Below, in pieces: positions 25,378 through 35,347 of a stretch of 64,000 bases of DNA (the first letter of the stretch is position 1; each line of letters starts with the position of its first letter). The notes under the pieces are model-generated. The model was not told the DNA's origin and did no database searches. It saw nothing but the letters and a program-made list of their open reading frames with translations. Source of the DNA: Planctomycetota bacterium (GTDB lineage Bacteria; Planctomycetota; UBA1135; GCA-002686595); NCBI GenBank assembly GCA_028278425.1, contig JANQEJ010000054.1, positions 62,001 to 126,000 of the forward strand, read 5' to 3'. Both the position numbers and the translations under genes were made by a program.

Positions 25378-25593
25378 GGCGGTTCTCCTGAATGGGGTCA
25401 CCCGGGCTTCGCGGGCGGCGAAGGCGATCTGCCGCGGATCTCCGGCTTTTTCGAGCGCCCGCGCGTGCTCGACCGCCTGCCTCGTTTTCTGGAGTTTCCC
25501 GGCAGATCCGGCCTCCGGCTTCCCAATCCAAGGCCGAGATGCTTGCCGCGCTGCCAACCTCTGCCTGGCGGTCGAGCCCACCCCGGTCTCGGC

Positions 25594-25599
25594 TACACT
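25594..25599 (+). promoter_or_regulatory. Possible -10 box TACACT
   Basis: TACACT ends 17 bases before the sigma-factor ATG (25617). It resembles the TATACT and TAGACT boxes ahead of other starts in the window. The transcript leader would be only about ten bases. Confidence 0.25.
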
Positions 25600-25616
25600 G
25601 GGCTCTGAGCTCGACC

Positions 25617-26219
25617 ATGGTCGAACAACCCGGCGTGGTCACGAACACGACGCTCCTCGAAGGGCTGCGGGACCCGACGAACCGGACGGTCTGGCAGCAC
25701 TACGTCGAGCGTTACCGCCCGCTGATCGTCCGTTACGCGCGCAAGCTCGGCGTGCCCGAGGGAGAGGCCGAGGACGCCGCGCAGGCCGCGCTGCTCGCCT
25801 TCTCGAGCGCCTACCGCGACGGCAAGTACGACCGCGCGAAGGGGCGCCTCTCGTCGTGGCTCTTCGGGATCGCGACGAACCAGATCCGCGACTGGAAGCG
25901 CTCGCACCGCGCGCGCGAGGAGCGCGCCGGCGCCGTCGAGGCGGAGGAAGCGCTCGCGGGCCTCGCCGGCGAGGACGAGCTCCACGAGGTCTGGGAGCGC
26001 GAGTGGCGCGACGCCGTGCTCTGGGAGTGCCTCAAGCTGGTGCGCGCCGAGGTCATGCCGGAGACCTTCCGCGCCTTCGAGCTCTTCGCGCTGCAGGAGC
26101 GGCCGGCGGAACAGGTCGCGCAGGAGCTGGGCATGACCGCCAACGCGGTCTTCGGCGCGAAGCGGCGCGTGCTGCAACGCGTCGGCGAGCTGATGCCCCT
26201 GATCGAGGACGACTGGTAG
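25617..26219 (+). CDS. ECF-type RNA polymerase sigma factor
   Basis: 200 residues. Region 2 spans about residues 20-80 (YVERYRPLIVRYARKLGVP, EDAAQAALLAF, RLSSWLFGIATNQIRDW). Region 4 with its helix-turn-helix is at about 145-190 (RPAEQVAQELGMTANAVFGAKRRVLQRV). Start ATG 25617; upstream codons are not protein-like. The kinase gene begins one base after its stop. Sigma factor and Ser/Thr kinase pairs are common in planctomycetes, where the kinase is thought to control the sigma factor in place of an anti-sigma factor. No such factor is seen here. Confidence 0.92.
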   Translation: MVEQPGVVTNTTLLEGLRDPTNRTVWQHYVERYRPLIVRYARKLGVPEGEAEDAAQAALLAFSSAYRDGKYDRAKGRLSSWLFGIATNQIRDWKRSHRAREERAGAVEAEEALAGLAGEDELHEVWEREWRDAVLWECLKLVRAEVMPETFRAFELFALQERPAEQVAQELGMTANAVFGAKRRVLQRVGELMPLIEDDW

Positions 26220-26220
26220 C

Positions 26221-28596
26221 GTGGTCAAGGAACCGACGGACGAGCTCGAGCTCTTGCGGGACCTGCGCCGTGTCGCCGGCGAGCACGCGCTCGAGGAGCT
26301 GGAGGGGCTGCCCGGCGGAGACGAGCCGGTGCTCGCGCGCTACCGCATCACCGGCCGCATCGGCGAGGGCGGGATGGGCATCGTCTATGAGGCCGAGCAG
26401 GAGAACCCGCGCCGCCGGGTGGCGCTGAAGGTGCTGCGCCCGGGCGCGGCGTCGAAGCCGATGCTGCGCCGCTTCGAGTACGAGGCCGAGATCCTCGGGC
26501 GGCTCGACCATCCCGGCATCGCCAAGGTGCACGAGGCCGGGACCTGGGACACCGGCCGCGGTCCGCAGCCGTGGTTCGCGATGGAGCTCGTCCGCGGCGT
26601 GACGCTCGCCGGTTACCTGGCGGAGCGGAACCCCGACCGCGCGGAGCGGCTCGAGCTCTTCCTCGCCATCTGCGAGGCGGTCCAGCACGCGCACCAGAAG
26701 GGCGTCGTTCACCGCGACCTGAAGCCCGCGAACATCCTCGTCGGCGACGACGGGCGGCCGAAGGTCCTCGACTTCGGCGTCGCGCGCGTGAGCGGCGAGG
26801 GCGCGGCCACGATGGGGACGCTCGCCGGCCAGCTCGTCGGCACGCTGCCCTACATGAGCCCCGAGCAGGTCGGCGGCGACCCCGAGGCGGTCGACATTCG
26901 CTCGGACGTCTACGCGCTCGGCGTGTTGCTGTACGAGCTTCTGTCGGGCCGCCTGCCGCTCGACGTCAGCGGGCTCTCGATCACCGAAGCCGTGCTCGCG
27001 ATCACCGGGAACGAGCCACCGCCGCTCGGCACGCTTTCCAGCGACCTGCGCGGCGACCTGGAGACGATCGCGGCCAAGGCGCTGGCCAAGGACCGCGAGC
27101 GCCGCTACGACTCCGCCGCGGCCCTCGCGGACGACGTGGCGCGGCACCTGCACCACGAGCCGATCGCGGCGCGGCCGCCGAGCGGCATCTACCAGCTCAA
27201 GAAGTTCGCGCGCCGGAACCGCGTGCTCGTCGGCGGTGTCGCCGCCGTCATCGCGGCGCTCGCGATCGGCGTCGCGACGACGTGGCGGCAGGCGGTGCGG
27301 GCGCGGAAGGCGGAGACCGCGATGGGCGACGCGTTGGAGGAGGCGCAGACCGACGCGCGCCAGGCGCGCGCGGCCGCCGATTTCCTGCGTTCGGTGATCG
27401 AGCAGGCCGACCCCGCGAACACCGACGACGAGGATCCGAGTGTGCGCGACGTGCTCGAGGAGGCGGCCCGCCGCGCCGGCGTCGAGCTCGGCGACGAGGC
27501 CGTCGTCGAGGCGCAGGTGCGCACCAGCCTCGGGCGCGCGTACCACGGCCTGGGCGACCTCGCGGCGGCGACCGAGAACCTCGAGCGCGCGCTCGAGCTG
27601 AGCGAAGCGACCTTCGGACCGGACGACGACGAGGTTCTCGATCCGCTCTCGTCGCTGGTCGACGTGTCGTTCGCCGCGGGCGAGTACGACGCGATGGAGG
27701 AGTACGCCGAGCGTCTGTTCGCGCTCGCCGGGGACCGGCCCGAGCACCGCCGGCAGGTCGCGATTGCCGAGCACATGATCGCGCAATCGCTCTATGTCCG
27801 CGCGCGCTACGACGAGTCGGAGGAGCGCCATCACGCTGCGATCGCGCTGCTCGAAGAGACCGAGGACGAGGCCTCGGTCGAGCTGGCACAGATGAAGAGC
27901 GGTCTCGGCCTCGTGCGGCAGTCGACGGGCGACCTGGAGTCGGCCGAGGAGCTCATGCGCGAAGCGGTCGAGATCCTCCGAGAGCGGCTCGGGAGCCGGA
28001 ACCCCACGACGGCGAACGAGATCGACCTCCTGGCCGGGATCCTCCTGCGGCGCCGGCAGCTCGACGAAGCCGAGGAGCTCGCGCGCGAGGCGCTCTCGAT
28101 CTACCGGGACCGGCTCGGCGAGGACTTCGGCGGCTCGTCGACCAGCCTGCAGACGATCGGCACCGCGGCCTTCCACCGCGGCGACCTCGCGACCGCCGAG
28201 GAGCACCTGAGCGAAGCGGTGCGCCTCCGCAAGCTGGCGAACGGCGAGGAGCATCCGTACACGCTGCAGGCGCTTCTGCTCCTGGCGCAAACCCAGCTCC
28301 AGCGCGGCGGTCTCGACGACGCCGAGGAGGGCTTCCGCGCGATCCTCGCCGCTTACGAGGGGAGCCCCGACCGCGACAACCCGCTGGTGTCGGGCTCGCT
28401 CCAGCTTCTCGCCACGCTCCTCCAGACCGCCGGCCGGAACGAGGAGGCCGAGCCGCTCTTCCGCGAGAGTCTCGAGATGCACCTGCGGCTCTTCGAACCG
28501 GACCATCCACGGGTGGACTACGCGCGCAAGATGTTCGCGGCCTTCTACGACGCCTGGGGGAAGCCCGAGGAGGCCGCGCGGGTGCGCGACGATTAG
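26221..28596 (+). CDS. Membrane Ser/Thr protein kinase with extracytoplasmic TPR domain
   Basis: 791 residues from GTG 26221. The kinase domain (about 40-310) has the glycine loop GRIGEGGMGIVYEA, VALKVL lysine, catalytic [11 protein letters not shown] and DFGVARV; all key residues are present. A single membrane helix (VGGVAAVIAALAIGVATTW, near 340) is followed by nine or more TPR-like units (ATENLERALELSEATFG, AEELMREAVEILRERLG, AEEHLSEAVRLRKLANG). This is the PknB-TPR plan of planctomycete and myxobacterial kinases. It is coupled to the sigma-factor gene, so signal-dependent control of that factor is the likeliest role. Confidence 0.95.
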   Translation: MVKEPTDELELLRDLRRVAGEHALEELEGLPGGDEPVLARYRITGRIGEGGMGIVYEAEQENPRRRVALKVLRPGAASKPMLRRFEYEAEILGRLDHPGIAKVHEAGTWDTGRGPQPWFAMELVRGVTLAGYLAERNPDRAERLELFLAICEAVQHAHQKGVVHRDLKPANILVGDDGRPKVLDFGVARVSGEGAATMGTLAGQLVGTLPYMSPEQVGGDPEAVDIRSDVYALGVLLYELLSGRLPLDVSGLSITEAVLAITGNEPPPLGTLSSDLRGDLETIAAKALAKDRERRYDSAAALADDVARHLHHEPIAARPPSGIYQLKKFARRNRVLVGGVAAVIAALAIGVATTWRQAVRARKAETAMGDALEEAQTDARQARAAADFLRSVIEQADPANTDDEDPSVRDVLEEAARRAGVELGDEAVVEAQVRTSLGRAYHGLGDLAAATENLERALELSEATFGPDDDEVLDPLSSLVDVSFAAGEYDAMEEYAERLFALAGDRPEHRRQVAIAEHMIAQSLYVRARYDESEERHHAAIALLEETEDEASVELAQMKSGLGLVRQSTGDLESAEELMREAVEILRERLGSRNPTTANEIDLLAGILLRRRQLDEAEELAREALSIYRDRLGEDFGGSSTSLQTIGTAAFHRGDLATAEEHLSEAVRLRKLANGEEHPYTLQALLLLAQTQLQRGGLDDAEEGFRAILAAYEGSPDRDNPLVSGSLQLLATLLQTAGRNEEAEPLFRESLEMHLRLFEPDHPRVDYARKMFAAFYDAWGKPEEAARVRDD

Positions 28597-28673
28597 GGAG
28601 GGCGCGGGCGATTGCGGTCTGCGCGGAGGCGGTTATCGTCGGTTTCTGACCGCGGCCGCTTCAGGAGGACTGT

Positions 28674-31247
28674 ATGCGCCCCATCGCTCTCGCAGCTTCG
28701 CTCGGGACCTTCTGCGCATTCGCCGTGCCCACCTCCGCGCAGTGTGGAGTCGGCGCCAGCGTCGAATCGTTCGGCACGGGCTCGGCGGGCACGCTCGGCG
28801 TGCCCGAGCTGCGCAACGCGGGCGCGCCGGAGCTGGGGACGCCGTACCACCTGGAGGTCGCGCTCGGTCTGCCGCTGGCGCCTGGCATTCTTCTCGCGAG
28901 CACGATCGAGACGCAGGTGTTCCTCGCGCCGTTCGTCGCCACGTCGTACCTGGCGGCGCCCTTCTACCTCGAGCTCTTCACGCTCGACGGCGAAGGCCAC
29001 TCGCCGCCGCTCTTTGACCTCGCGGTCGTCCACCCGTCGGCCTGCGGGATCGTGCTCATCGCGCAGGCGGCGGTCTTCGACGGAGGCGCGACGGGCGGGG
29101 CGGCGCTGACGCAGGCCTTGCGCATCCGCGCGGGGGTGACCGACGGGCCGCTCTATCCCGCGTCGACCTACGTCGTCGGCGGGGATCCGAAGTGCGTCAT
29201 CACGGGCGACTTCAACCGCGACGGCCTGGTGGACGTGGCGTCGGCCAGCCCCAACGACTCCGAGGTCGCGGTGCTTCTCGGACGCGGGGACGGGACGTTC
29301 GACCCGGCGGTGTCCTACGCCGCGGGCACGGGGGCGAGCTTCGTGGTGGCCGCGGACCTCAACGGCGACGGCCGCGACGACTTGGCGACGGCCAACAAGT
29401 TCTTCGACGCCGTCGGCGTGCTGCTCGGCAGTGGCGATGGGACGTTCGGCGCGCCGACGAGCTATTTCACGACGACGCAGGAGCCCGTCGCCCTCGCGGT
29501 GGGGGACCTGAACGGCGACGGCGCGCTCGACGTCGTCTCGGCCAATGAAGGCTTCCTTACCTTCGGGAGCGTGTCGGTCTTCCTCGGTGTCGGGGATGGA
29601 ACCTTGGGAGCGGCGGCGGACCTGCCGGCCGGCCAGACTCCCTCGAGCGTGGCGCTCGAGCACCTCGACGGCGACGGCGTGCTCGACCTCGCCGTGGCGA
29701 ACAAGGACTCGGACGACGTGTCGGTCTTCCTCGGCGTCGGCGACGGCACCTTCGCACCGGTCGCGGTCCTCCCGGTCGCGGCGGATCCGAAGTCGGTCGT
29801 GCTCGCCGACTTCGACGGCGACCTGGTCGTCGACCTAGCGGTGGGGAGCGGCATCAACTTCTTCTCCACCGGCGTCGTGACGGTGCGGCTCGGCGCGGGT
29901 GACGGCACGTTTGGAGCGGCGGACACGTACGCGGCCGGCAATGACCTCTTCTCGCTCGCGGCGCACGACGTGGACGTCGATGGCAACCTGGACCTCGTCT
30001 CGACGAACAAGAGTCCCGAGGAGGTGCTCGTCTTCCTCGGCTTCGGCGACGGCACCTTCAAGAATCCGGCGAGCATCCCGTCCGGAGCTCAACCGCAGTA
30101 CGTCGCGCTCGACGACTTCGACGCCGACGGCAACGTCGACCTCGCCGTGGCGAACGGCAACCAGGTCCACGTCGGCGTGCGGCTCGGCGACGGCGGCGGG
30201 ACGTTTCGCGTTCCGGCGGCCTTCGACGTCGGATTCGCGCAGGCCACGGTCATCGAAGACTTCAACGGCGACGGGATCGCGGACTTCGCCGCCTCCGACT
30301 TGATCGTAGGCCGCGGAAGCGTGTGGCTCGGTCTCGGCCAGGGGCTCTTCGCCGATCCGTTGCTCTTCCCTCCCACGACCGGTCAGCTCGGCCTCGACGC
30401 GGGGGACCTGGACGGGGACGGCGTGCTCGACCTCGCCGCCACGCAGCCGGGCGCGAACGTCGCGCTGGTGTTCTCCGGGCAGGGGGACGGAACGGTTGCA
30501 CCGCCGAGCGCGTTCGCGACGGGCGCCGACCCCCAGTCGGTCGAGATCGTCGACCTCGACGCCGATGGAATGCTCGATCTCCTGACGGCCAACGACGCGT
30601 CGGGCAGCGCAACGATCCTGACCGGCAACGGCGACGGGACCTTCGGAGCGCCCCAGACGTTCTCCCTCGGCCTCGGGACGAGACCGGTTCAGGCGACCGC
30701 AGGCGATCTGAATGCCGACGGCGTCGCCGACTTCGTCGTCGCGACGCTCGTGGGCGAGCTCTCCGTCTTCGCGGGCCTCGGAGGAGGAGCCTTCGCGGCG
30801 CCGACGGCGTACACGCTGATGGGCTCGGTCAGCGCCTCCGGCCGCGGCGTCGCGATCGGCGACGTGAACGGCGACGGCGTCTCCGACCTCGCGGTCGCCG
30901 GCGGCTTCCCGCTCCGCCCCGGAGTCCTGCTCGGCGTGGGCGACGGCACCTTCGCGCCGTTCACCTCCTTCTTCACCTACGGTTCCTTCGGATCGGTCGC
31001 CGTCGCCGACCTCGACGACGACGGGAACCTGGATCTCCTCGGCGGCGGCTACAGCGACGACCTGCTGTACCTCCTCCGCGGCTTCGGCGACGGGACGTTC
31101 GACGACTTCGAGCTCTTCGCGCGCGACAAGAGCGGCGTGGGCAACCCGGAGTTCTTCGGCGTGGGCGACTTGAACGGCGACGGCCTCCTCGACGTGGCGA
31201 CGCCCGGATCTCGCGTTACGGTGCTCTTCAACCAAGTCTTCGAATAG
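28674..31247 (+). CDS. Secreted VCBS/FG-GAP repeat protein (tandem paralogue 1)
   Basis: 857 residues with a signal peptide (ALAASLGTFCAFAVPTSAQ) and an AGGAGG Shine-Dalgarno. Residues about 20-160 form an accessory domain (SFGTGSAGTLGVPELRNAGA, PSACGIVLIAQAAVFDGGAT), here at the N-terminus although related domains sit at the C-terminus of other secreted proteins in the window. About 13 VCBS units follow (DFNRDGLVDVASAS, LLGRGDGTFDPAVSYAAG), each with a DxDGDGxxD-like Ca loop. The next gene is a close paralogue in the same order, 11 bases downstream. Likely a large calcium-stabilised propeller array on the cell surface. Confidence 0.92.
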   Translation: MRPIALAASLGTFCAFAVPTSAQCGVGASVESFGTGSAGTLGVPELRNAGAPELGTPYHLEVALGLPLAPGILLASTIETQVFLAPFVATSYLAAPFYLELFTLDGEGHSPPLFDLAVVHPSACGIVLIAQAAVFDGGATGGAALTQALRIRAGVTDGPLYPASTYVVGGDPKCVITGDFNRDGLVDVASASPNDSEVAVLLGRGDGTFDPAVSYAAGTGASFVVAADLNGDGRDDLATANKFFDAVGVLLGSGDGTFGAPTSYFTTTQEPVALAVGDLNGDGALDVVSANEGFLTFGSVSVFLGVGDGTLGAAADLPAGQTPSSVALEHLDGDGVLDLAVANKDSDDVSVFLGVGDGTFAPVAVLPVAADPKSVVLADFDGDLVVDLAVGSGINFFSTGVVTVRLGAGDGTFGAADTYAAGNDLFSLAAHDVDVDGNLDLVSTNKSPEEVLVFLGFGDGTFKNPASIPSGAQPQYVALDDFDADGNVDLAVANGNQVHVGVRLGDGGGTFRVPAAFDVGFAQATVIEDFNGDGIADFAASDLIVGRGSVWLGLGQGLFADPLLFPPTTGQLGLDAGDLDGDGVLDLAATQPGANVALVFSGQGDGTVAPPSAFATGADPQSVEIVDLDADGMLDLLTANDASGSATILTGNGDGTFGAPQTFSLGLGTRPVQATAGDLNADGVADFVVATLVGELSVFAGLGGGAFAAPTAYTLMGSVSASGRGVAIGDVNGDGVSDLAVAGGFPLRPGVLLGVGDGTFAPFTSFFTYGSFGSVAVADLDDDGNLDLLGGGYSDDLLYLLRGFGDGTFDDFELFARDKSGVGNPEFFGVGDLNGDGLLDVATPGSRVTVLFNQVFE

Positions 31248-31258
31248 GAGTCTCCGGC

Positions 31259-33262
31259 ATGCGCTACCTCGTACTCACCGGCCTGTTCGCGACGACATGG
31301 CTCGCCGCGCACTCCTTCGCCCAGTGCGGCGTCGAAGCCGGCGTCGAGTCCTTCGGGATGGGCTCCGCCGGGACGAACGGCGTGCCCGAGCTGCGCAACG
31401 CCGGCGCGCCGGAGATCGGCACTCCCTATCACGTCGAGGTGGCGCGCGGCCTGCCGCAGGCGGCGGGCATCCTGCTCGCCAGCACGATCGAGACGCAGGT
31501 GTTCCTCGCGCCCTTCGTGGCGACCTCGTATCTGGCGACGCCGTTCTACCTCGAGCTCTTTGCGTTGGATGCGGACGGAACGTCGCCGCCTCTCTTCGAC
31601 ATCCCCGACGTGCATCCGTCCGCCTGCGGCCTGGTGCTGATCCTGCAGGCGGCCGTGTTCGACGGCGGAGCGACGGGGGGCGCCGCGCTGACCCAGGCCC
31701 TGCGCGTGCGCGCGGGAAAGACCGACGGGCCGCTCTTCCCGTCGCCGGCTTACCTCGTCGGCTCGGACCCGCGGCGCATCGTCACGGGGGACTTCGACCG
31801 GGACGGCACGATCGACGTCGCCTCCTGCAGCAGCTTCGACGACGACGTGTCGGTGCTCTTCGGACGGGGCGACGGCACCTTCGAGGTCTCGGTCTCCGTT
31901 CCCGCCGGAGACCGTCCGTTCTACCTCGTCACGGAGGACCTGGACGGCGACGGGAACCTGGACTTCGCCACGGCCAACCAACGGGGCGACGACGTGACCG
32001 TGATGCTCAACGCCGGCGACGGGACCTTCGGGCCGCCGGCGAGCTACCCCACCGCCGGTGTGGAGCCGCGCGCCCTCGCCGTCGGCGACCTCGACGACGA
32101 CGGCGCGCTCGACCTCGCCACCGCCGACACCGGAGGGGGTGTTTCGCTCTTCCGCGGGCTGGGGGGCGGGGTCTTCGCCGACGCCGTGAGCCTGCCCGCC
32201 GGCACCGCTCCCGCCGGTCTGGGGCTGGAGGACCTCGACGGCGACCACGCGCTCGACATCGTCGTCACCAACGAGCTCTCGGACGACCTCTCGGTCTTCC
32301 TGGGCTCCGGCGACGGGACCTTCACCGCGCTTGCGCCGGCCCGCGACTCGTTCGACGTGTACACCCTCCGCGGTCTGGGCGTCGGCGTGTTCGAAGACGC
32401 CGCGGGGCACACCAGGGCCAACGCAACGGTGGACCTGGAGACCGCGGACCTGAACGGCGACGGCGTTTCCGACATGGCGGCGGTGCTCCCGACCTTCGAC
32501 CAGGTCGCCGTGTTCCTGGGAGCCGGCGACGGGACGTTCGCGGTGCCGCCCACGTATCCCGCCGGCAACATGCCGGCCGCGCTCGCGATCGCCGACATGG
32601 ACGGCGACGACGTCCTCGACCTCCTGATCGCGGACGAGCTCGGCGGCGACGTGTCGATCCTGCCCGGGCTCGGCGACGGTACCTTCGGGACGCTGCAGGC
32701 CTTTCCCACGGCGGAGTTCGCCCGCCCGAACGACGTCGAACGCGGGGACTTCAACGCGGACGGGATCGCCGACTTCGTGGTGGTGACCCGGGTCTCGGGC
32801 GAGACCTACGTGTTCCTCGGCCTCGGCGGCGGGGCCTTCGCGGCGCCCGCCATCTACCCGGTCGCCAACGGGAGCACCGTCGCCGTCGGCGACGTGAACG
32901 AAGACGGCGTCGAGGACCTCGTCGTCACCGCCGAGGTCTTCCTGGGCGTGGGCGACGGGACGTTCACTCCGGCGATCCCGGTCAGCATCTCGGGAAGCGT
33001 CCACGCCGTCGAGATCGCCGACGTCGACGACGACGGCACGGTCGACCTGGTCTATGGCGCCTACAACGCGGGGCTCCTCTACGTGCTCCGCGGCAACGGC
33101 GACGGCACCTTCGGCCCCGACGAGGTCTTCACCCGCCAGGCGAGCAGCCCGAACCACCCGCAGTCGATCGCGGTCGGCGACCTGAACGGCGACGGCCTGC
33201 TCGACGTCGCCGCGCCGGGGAGCTCGCGCGTCAGCGTGCTCTTCAACCAGCTCCTCGACTGA
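31259..33262 (+). CDS. Secreted VCBS/FG-GAP repeat protein (tandem paralogue 2)
   Basis: 667 residues; AGGAG overlaps the stop of paralogue 1 and sets ATG 31259. The N-terminal 160 residues are nearly the same as in the previous protein (ESFGMGSAGTNGVPELRNAG; TYLATP-type strands; ACGLVLILQAAVFDGGATGG). About ten VCBS units follow. One blade is irregular (TALAPARDSFDVYTLRGLGV), as if two units were fused by an internal deletion, which accounts for part of the shorter length. The end (LLDVAAPGSSRVSVLFNQLL) matches that of paralogue 1. A recent tandem duplication is clear from sequence. Confidence 0.92.
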   Translation: MRYLVLTGLFATTWLAAHSFAQCGVEAGVESFGMGSAGTNGVPELRNAGAPEIGTPYHVEVARGLPQAAGILLASTIETQVFLAPFVATSYLATPFYLELFALDADGTSPPLFDIPDVHPSACGLVLILQAAVFDGGATGGAALTQALRVRAGKTDGPLFPSPAYLVGSDPRRIVTGDFDRDGTIDVASCSSFDDDVSVLFGRGDGTFEVSVSVPAGDRPFYLVTEDLDGDGNLDFATANQRGDDVTVMLNAGDGTFGPPASYPTAGVEPRALAVGDLDDDGALDLATADTGGGVSLFRGLGGGVFADAVSLPAGTAPAGLGLEDLDGDHALDIVVTNELSDDLSVFLGSGDGTFTALAPARDSFDVYTLRGLGVGVFEDAAGHTRANATVDLETADLNGDGVSDMAAVLPTFDQVAVFLGAGDGTFAVPPTYPAGNMPAALAIADMDGDDVLDLLIADELGGDVSILPGLGDGTFGTLQAFPTAEFARPNDVERGDFNADGIADFVVVTRVSGETYVFLGLGGGAFAAPAIYPVANGSTVAVGDVNEDGVEDLVVTAEVFLGVGDGTFTPAIPVSISGSVHAVEIADVDDDGTVDLVYGAYNAGLLYVLRGNGDGTFGPDEVFTRQASSPNHPQSIAVGDLNGDGLLDVAAPGSSRVSVLFNQLLD

Positions 33263-33267
33263 CCGAG

Positions 33268-34428
33268 CTAGAGCCGCGCCAGCCGCTCGCGCACGACGCG
33301 CGCGAACGGGCTCAGCGGATCGGCGCGCAGGTACGCGCGCCAGTGCTCGCGCGCCTCGTCCACCTTCCCGCACTTCACGAAGGACTCCGCCAGGTTGTAG
33401 TGCGCGTCGGCGTAGTCCGGCGCGATCGAGAGCGCGCGGCGATACGCGACGATCGCGTTCTCCTCGTCGCCCATCTCGTCCAGCAGGATGCCCATGTTGT
33501 TCCAGGCCTCGACGAAGGTCGGCGCCGCGTGGACGGCGGCGCGGTAGCTCGCGAGCGACTCCTTCACCTGGCCCATTCCGTAGAGCGCGTTTCCCAGGTT
33601 GAAGTGCACCTCCGGGTGCGCGTCGTTGAGCGCGAGCGCGCGCTGGTAGTGCCCGACCGCGACGGGGAGCAGCCCCTCGCGCTCCGCGTGCACGCCGAGC
33701 TCGAACCACTGCTCGACGGTGCGCTCCTGCGGTGCTCCCACCGGAGCGGTCGCCGGAACGTCGCCGCCGTCGTCGAACTCCATGCGCAACTGGCCATTCG
33801 GTTCCGCCAGGTGACCGTCCTCGGTGCGCACGAGGAGATTCCCGAACCGATCCATCGTCTCGAGCAGGGAGAACGCCGGGTCGACGTTCATCCAGCCGCG
33901 CAGCGTCTCGAGACTGCGGCGGATCACGCCGGGGGAGACGCCCTCGCGCGTCAGCCGGCTGAGCGTCCGCGCGGTCGCCACCTGCTGGAAATCGAAGTAG
34001 TACAGGTAGCCCACCTCCCGCCGCGGTCGGATCAGGCCGCGCCGGACCCAGTGCCGCACGAGCGCCGGCTCGATGCGGAGGATCCGCGCGAGCTGCGACG
34101 TCGTGTACTCGCGGTGGAGGTCGTCCAGCCGCTCGGTGAGCCCGAGGCGCGCCAGGAAGTCCGCTTCGTCGATCACGCGGATCTTCCCACCGCGGCGCTT
34201 CACCTCCTCCGCGGCGCGCATGCTCCGCGTCAAGCGGCCGTCCTCGCCGATCGGCGGACCCCACTGGCCGACGACCAGGAGCTCGGTCGCCTCGCCCGGC
34301 GTGCGCACGTACGAGCCGCCGGCTTCGTCGATGCGCGCGCGCGCCTCGTCGCGATTCATCGAGGCCAGGCGGCCGGTGATCGCGACCTCCTTCCCGCGCA
34401 GACCGGTGTTTTCCTCCGTCTGGGGCAT
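33268..34428 (-). CDS. BRCT-MerR-TPR protein, third gene of the Ku operon
   Basis: 386 residues with three parts. Residues 8-95 are a BRCT domain of NAD-ligase type (KEVAITGRLASMNRDEARAR, ELLVVGQWGPP). Residues about 108-180 are a MerR-like helix-turn-helix (YTTSQLARILRIEPALVRHW). Residues about 235-375 hold four TPR units (VGHYQRALALNDAHPEVHFN, AYRRALSIAPDYADAHYNLA). BRCT domains bind DNA ends or phosphoproteins in repair. The gene starts four bases after the stop of the ATP-dependent ligase and lies in one run with Ku, so a role in end joining or in its regulation is likely, but this is inference from position. Confidence 0.85.
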   Translation of the reverse strand: MPQTEENTGLRGKEVAITGRLASMNRDEARARIDEAGGSYVRTPGEATELLVVGQWGPPIGEDGRLTRSMRAAEEVKRRGGKIRVIDEADFLARLGLTERLDDLHREYTTSQLARILRIEPALVRHWVRRGLIRPRREVGYLYYFDFQQVATARTLSRLTREGVSPGVIRRSLETLRGWMNVDPAFSLLETMDRFGNLLVRTEDGHLAEPNGQLRMEFDDGGDVPATAPVGAPQERTVEQWFELGVHAEREGLLPVAVGHYQRALALNDAHPEVHFNLGNALYGMGQVKESLASYRAAVHAAPTFVEAWNNMGILLDEMGDEENAIVAYRRALSIAPDYADAHYNLAESFVKCGKVDEAREHWRAYLRADPLSPFARVVRERLARL

Positions 34429-34432
34429 GGGA

Positions 34433-35338
34433 CTAGTCGACGATGAGCTCGAGGAAGACCGGCGCTCTCAGGTTGCCGGTCTCGGTGCGCTCAAGGAAGC
34501 TCACTTTGCAATAGAGGCCGGGCTCGATCCAGACCCCTTTCTCCGGACACTCGACGAGCGGGGTGTCGCGCTCGCGCTCGCGGCACAGCTCGTAGAGCTT
34601 CGCGCGCATCGCGTCGGTCAGCCCGCTGCCGACCCGGCCGACGCTGCGCAGCTCGCCGTCGTCCTCGGTGGCGATGATCAGGCTGCGCAGGTCCCGGCCC
34701 TCCGCCAGGTAGCCCAGGATCAGGCAGTGCAGGATCTGCTTCTGCTTGATCTTGGTCCAGTCGTCGGTGCGCTGGCCGGGGCGGTAGGGGCTCGAGAGGC
34801 GCTTGGCGATCATGCCCTCGAACTTCATCTCGCGCAGATGCTCGAAGAAGGTGAGCCCCTCGCCGGCGACGCCGTCCGAGAAGACGAGCGCGGGCTCGCC
34901 CGTCGCTTCGACGATCTCGCGCAAGATCTCGCGGCGCTCGACGAACGGCCGGGCGGTCACCTCCGCGCCGCCGGTGTAGACGACGTCGAAGACGACGTAG
35001 GTCACCGGCCGCTCCTGGGAGAGGCGCTGGATGCGCCTGGCGTCGCGCGCCTGCTCGCGCGTCAGGACGGCGTGGAAGCTCGGCCGGCCGTCGCGGAGCA
35101 CGACGATCTCGCCGTCGAGCAGCGTCCCGGCGGGAAGGTCGGCCAGGAAGCCGAGCTCGGGATAGCGCGGCAAGAGGTCGTGCCGGTTCCGGCTGAGGAG
35201 GCGATAGCCGCCGCCCTCGGCGAACGTCAGGGCGCGGATGCCGTCCCACTTGACCTCGAAGAAGTGCTCGTCGGAGTCGAAGGGCTTGCCGATGCGCGCG
35301 AGCATCGGCGGGACGAAGTCGGGGAGGGCGGCGCTCAA
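34433..35338 (-). CDS. ATP-dependent DNA ligase (stand-alone LigD-type ligase domain)
   Basis: 301 residues comprising adenylation and OB domains of a LigD-type ligase. All motifs are intact: motif I FFEVKWDGIR with catalytic K30, LLDGEIVVL (III), FEGMIAKR (IV) and WTKIKQKQ (V), then an OB fold (GYLAEGRDLRSLIIA, VGSGLTDAMRAKL). The best start is TTG 35338; Met12 is a possible alternative. It follows Ku by nine bases. Since the ligase domain of the LigD protein at 6813-8876 has lost its lysine, this enzyme is the probable sealing activity of the NHEJ pathway. Confidence 0.93.
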   Translation of the reverse strand: MSAALPDFVPPMLARIGKPFDSDEHFFEVKWDGIRALTFAEGGGYRLLSRNRHDLLPRYPELGFLADLPAGTLLDGEIVVLRDGRPSFHAVLTREQARDARRIQRLSQERPVTYVVFDVVYTGGAEVTARPFVERREILREIVEATGEPALVFSDGVAGEGLTFFEHLREMKFEGMIAKRLSSPYRPGQRTDDWTKIKQKQILHCLILGYLAEGRDLRSLIIATEDDGELRSVGRVGSGLTDAMRAKLYELCRERERDTPLVECPEKGVWIEPGLYCKVSFLERTETGNLRAPVFLELIVD

Positions 35339-35347
35339 GCGCTCAGG

